Shown here one piece after another: positions 60,748 to 64,000 of a DNA stretch of 64,000 nucleotides. Each line of letters opens with the position of its first letter. The stretch's first letter is position 1. The stretch comes from Antilocapra americana. Taxonomy: Eukaryota > Chordata > Mammalia > Artiodactyla > Antilocapridae. The stretch covers positions 2,884,052 to 2,948,051 of the forward strand of contig ML664159.1 in NCBI GenBank assembly GCA_007570785.1, in the 5' to 3' direction. The notes below the pieces were generated by a model that was not told the DNA's origin, searched no databases, and worked only from the letters and a program-made list of their open reading frames with translations. Position numbers and translations under genes: made by a program.

Positions 60748-62124
60748 TTGTTCAGTCACTAAGTTGTGTCTGACTCTTTGCAACTCCATGGACTGCACCA
60801 CACCAGGATCCCCAGTCCTTCACTGTTTCCTGGAGTCTATTCAAATTCATGTCCATTGAGTCAGTGACTCTATCTAATCATCTCATTCTCTGCCGCCCCA
60901 TTCTTCTTTTGCCTTCAGTCTTTCCTAGCATCAGGGTCTTTTCCAATGAGTCAGCTCTTCTCATCAAGTAGCCAAAGTATTGGAGCTTCAGCTTCAACAT
61001 CAGTCCCACCAATGAATATGCAGGGTTGATTTCCTTTAGGATTGACTGGTTTCATCTCCTTGCTGTCCAAGGGGCTCTCAAGTGTCTTCTCTAACACCAC
61101 AGTTCAAAAGCATAGGTTCTTCAGTGCTCCGCCTTCTTTATGATACAGCTCTCACATCTGTACATGACTACTGGAAAAATAATAGCTTTGACTATATGGA
61201 CCTTGGTCAGCAAAGTGATGTCTCTGCTTTTTAATATGCTGTCTAGGTTTGTCAAAGCTTTTCTTCCAAGGAGCAAGCATCTTTTAATTTCATGGCTGCA
61301 GTCACCATCTGCAGTGATTTTCAGAGCCCAAGAAAATAAAATCTGTCACTGTTTCCATTTTTTCCCCAGCTATTTACTGTGAAGTGATGGACCAGATGCC
61401 ATGACCTTAGTTTTTTTAATATTGAGTTTCAAGCCAGCTTTTCTCTCTCCTCTTTCACCTTCATCAAGAAACACTTCAGTTCCTCTTCACTTTCTGCCAT
61501 TGGAGTAGTATCATCTGCATATCTGGGGTTGTTGCTGTTTCTCCAGCAGTCTTGATTCCAGCTTGTGCTTCATCCAACCCACCTTTCACATGATGCATTC
61601 TGTATATAAGTTAAATAAGCAGGGTGACAATATACAGCCTTGAGGTACTCCTTTCCCTATTTTGAACCAGTCCATTGTTCCATATCTGATTCTATATTTT
61701 GCTTATTGACCCACATACAGGTTTCTTAGGAGGTAGGTAAGGTCATCTGGTATTCTATCTCTTTTAAGAATTTTCCACAGTTTGTTGTGATCCACATAGT
61801 CAAAGGCTTTAGCATAGTCAATGAAGCAGAAGTAGATACTTTTCTGGAGTTTCTTTTCTTTCTCTATGACCCAACAAATGTTGGCAATTTGATCTCTACT
61901 TCCTCTGCTTTTTCTAAGTCCAGCTTGTACATCTGGAAGTTCTCAGTTCACATACTGCTGACACCTACCTTGAAGGATTTTGATAACCTGACTAGCATGT
62001 GAAATGAGGGTGTCATTGTATGGTAGTTTGAACATTCTTTGGCATTGCCCTTCTTTGAGACTGGAATGAAAACTGACATTTTCTAGTCCTATGGCCACTG
62101 CTGAGTTTTCCAAATTTGCTCACA
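60748..62124 (-). mobile_element. BovB LINE 3' part
   Basis: 3' end at the left (ttgttcagtcactaagttgt). The right limit is within the reverse transcriptase domain (tgagttttccaaatttgctc). Contains the reverse of the YADD and AKAFDCVD segments (tagcatagtcaatgaagcag near 61810), with frame breaks. Confidence 0.92.
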
Positions 62125-62247
62125 GAACTGAAGAAAGTTCTGTTGGGCAGGGCTACTATAGAAGGTGTGATATCTAGGGTACCTTCAATCATCATATACA
62201 AGGATGAAAAAAAATACATCAAAGGAAACCATACTAGTATGATTTGA

Positions 62248-62650
62248 GTAGACTGTAGCACTGAAGAATTGATGCTTTTGAACTGTGGTGTTGGAAAAGA
62301 CTCTTGAGAGTCCCTTGGACTGCAAGAAGATCCAACCAGTCCATCTTAAAGGAAATCAGTCCTGAATATTCATTGGAAGGACTGATTCTGGAGCTGAAAC
62401 TCCAATACTTTGGCCACCTGATATGAAGAACTAACTCATTTGGAAAGACCCTGATGCTGGGAAAGATTGAAGGTGGGAGGAGAAGGGGATGGCAGAAGAT
62501 GAGATGGTTGGATGGCATTACCAACTCAATGGCCATGAGTTTGAGTAAACTCCAGGAGCTGATGATGGACAGGGAGGCCTGGTGTGCTGCAGTCCATGGA
62601 GTCACAAAGAGTTGGACATGACTGAGTGACTGAACTGGCTGACTGACTAT
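62248..62650 (+). mobile_element. BovB 3' fragment in opposite orientation
   Basis: gaattgatgcttttgaactg to gactgagtgactgaactggc. It forms the second arm of an inverted pair with the left part of 60748-62124, separated by about 120 bp of non-BovB sequence from that element's truncated end. Confidence 0.9.
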
Positions 62651-63016
62651 CGCTATGATGCTCTGCTACATGCATCCCCAAATATCAGGTATTTCTAGGT
62701 CCCAAAGTCACCCTAACATGAGTCCAGACAGGCACTTGATCAAGACTTGAGTTGTCCTTGGTAGTTCAGTTCAGTTATGAAGATTTAGGTATTCCAAAGT
62801 ATGTTCAAGTGATTAATGCAATTCCATTTGGGGTGATAAAAATAAAATCTTAGCCTTAGCTTTTAAAATCGTGAAGGCCTAAATATATCATGAGATTTGT
62901 TTTCATCAGGTCAGAAGAGAACACCAGTTATTTAGAATAAACCTCTTAAAACCAAGAGAATTCTGTGGATACCTAAAGACTGTTACCTACAAACTAATGC
63001 AAGACTTATCTTACAG

Positions 63017-63316
63017 ATATCTGACTTAATCGAAGGTGCTACTAAAGATCTAAGACTGAAACTCGCTGCTGTTGAAGAAAAACTCCATGAATCCCATGTT
63101 CAATATACTGAAGAATCTGAGTTAAAGGAGAAAGAAATTGAAAACCTTAAAAATTTGGTTGTAGAATTTGAATCACGTTTGAAGAAGGAAATTGACAGTA
63201 ATAGTTCAGTTTCAGAGGACCTGAGGAAGGAAATGAAAAAGAAGTCAGATGAACTGGAAAGAGTAATGCTGGCACAAACACAACTGATAGAGCAATTCAA
63301 CCAGTCCCAGGAAGAG
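63017..63316 (+). CDS. LEKR1: Internal exon 6 of the coiled-coil gene (LEKR1-like), 100 codons
   Basis: Seen: acceptor ttatcttacag, 300 nt of open frame (phase 0 at both ends), donor gtagga. The peptide starts ISDLIEGATKDLRLKLAAVE, includes ELKEKEIENLKNLVVEFESR and KEIDSNSSVSEDLRKEMKKK, and ends QTQLIEQFNQSQEE. It is predicted coiled coil with one Ser-rich, Asp/Asn-containing interruption (SNSSVSED) that could be a linker or phosphorylated site. This is the longest exon in the window, and the part whose wording most resembles my memory of LEKR1. No stop codon occurs, so the protein continues beyond the window. Such proteins usually act as scaffolds, but no specific role can be read from the sequence. 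Confidence 0.93.
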
Positions 63317-63419
63317 GTAGGAAGCAGGTGATGGTACCAATGCAGTTAGTGAAAGAGTGCTGGTCTTTCAACAAATAAACAAACAAATAAAGACATGAAA
63401 TATAGCTTGGTGTCATGCA

Positions 63420-63560
63420 GAAAGTTTTGGACTATTAGTCAGAGACCTGGGGTCATATCCTGGCTCTGTCCTTAACTACGCAGGCATTTAACCTCTCTGG
63501 ACCTGGCTTCCTTTTCTGTAAAATAAATAACGCATTTATCTATGTAATCTCTAAGCTTTC
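63420..63560 (+). repeat. MIR-like old SINE
   Basis: ctggggtcatatcctggctc, catttaacctctctggacct, ttctgtaaaataaataacgc fit the MIR core. It begins about 100 bp after the exon at 63017-63316. Confidence 0.7.
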
Positions 63561-63842
63561 CTTGGCAAATTCTACTGTGTTGCAAATGACCATTTAAAAC
63601 CTCTAAGATTAGAAATCTTCATATGTCTTATTTGTTGGAACATTACATTTTTGCCAAAGAAACTTTTAGAGTACTTGCTGTCTAATATTTTAAACAGTAT
63701 ATTTTACATTCAGTTGTTCTTTAGGGTTTTATTTTTCTGTCATTCTAAAGTTGTAAGATAATCTACATGTATTGGTCTTCTTTCCTGTGTACACACAATT
63801 ATTTCAGCAGTGTTTTATTTAAACTGGAGTAGACAAGTTCAT

Positions 63843-63952
63843 GTCGATGGCATCAGCAAATTTTGGGAGATGATGAGGGACAGGGAGGCCTGGCATGCTG
63901 AAGTCCATGGAGTCGCAAAGAGTCAGACACGACTGGGAGACTGAACAACAGC
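63843..63952 (+). mobile_element. Minimal BovB 3' fragment
   Basis: gtcgatggcatcagcaaatt to gactgggagactgaacaaca. Last about 110 bp of BovB only. Confidence 0.85.
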
Positions 63953-63964
63953 ATACTTATTTGG

Positions 63965-64000
63965 GGGCTTCCCTGGTGGCTTAGTGGTAAAGAATCCACC
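63965..64000 (+). mobile_element. Bov-tA-type SINE, cut by window end
   Basis: ggcttccctggtggcttagt and gtaaagaatccacc are the first bases of the SINE head. Confidence 0.85.

Noticed and set aside
1..64000. CRISPR array, operon, riboswitch or bacterial-type terminator
   Set aside because: None of these patterns occur. The sequence is mammalian and repeat spacing is due to retroposons.
1..64000. tRNA genes suggested by SINE heads
   Set aside because: The tRNA-like boxes belong to Bov-tA and CHR SINEs. I saw no intact cloverleaf outside them.

Overview
The window is mammalian nuclear DNA from a ruminant, most likely cattle or a close relative. The evidence is its dense load of ruminant-specific retroposons: BovB (RTE-type) LINEs, tRNA-Glu/Bov-A composite SINEs (Bov-tA and Bov-A types), CHR-type SINEs, and young L1 copies of the artiodactyl type. 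Coding sequence is a tiny fraction and is split by large introns. There are no bacterial-type genes, CRISPR arrays or operons.

The only host gene I can support lies on the + strand. Six short exons (5866-5947, 20515-20592, 20921-21124, 44764-44857, 57992-58156, 63017-63316) have consensus AG/GT borders. Their phases fit, and they join into one uninterrupted reading frame of about 307 residues. The product is almost pure Leu/Glu/Lys/Gln-rich coiled coil. Start, stop, promoter and polyadenylation site are all absent, so the window is an internal slice of a larger gene. The composition and the remembered C-terminal part suggest LEKR1 (leucine, glutamate and lysine rich 1), but this is from memory and needs a search.

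Layout. 0-5.8 kb: two young L1 3' ends, one flanked by an exceptional 83-bp direct repeat, old MIRs, and a BovB piece. 5.9 kb: first supported exon. 6-20.5 kb (intron): SINEs, a 2.7-kb BovB with recognisable endonuclease and reverse transcriptase motifs, an old MaLR-type LTR split by a SINE, and a SINE/BovB pair sharing one target site. 20.5-21.1 kb: two exons separated by a short intron. 21-44.7 kb (intron): BovB fragments, a 1.1-kb young L1 with a twin-priming inversion, and an old L1 invaded by a BovB and a CHR SINE. 44.8 kb: exon. 45-58 kb (intron): old L1 and hAT remnants, SINEs, and a possible cryptic exon at 57586. 58.0 kb: exon. 58.2-63 kb (intron): a (GT)20 microsatellite and opposed BovB copies. 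63.0-63.3 kb: 100-codon exon, then more repeats.

I found no convincing novel defence, toxin or metabolic system. The most interesting points are the exon chain and its possible unannotated exons, plus several unusual retrotransposon insertion structures: the long target duplication, the 5' inversion, repeated use of one target site, and inverted BovB ends.
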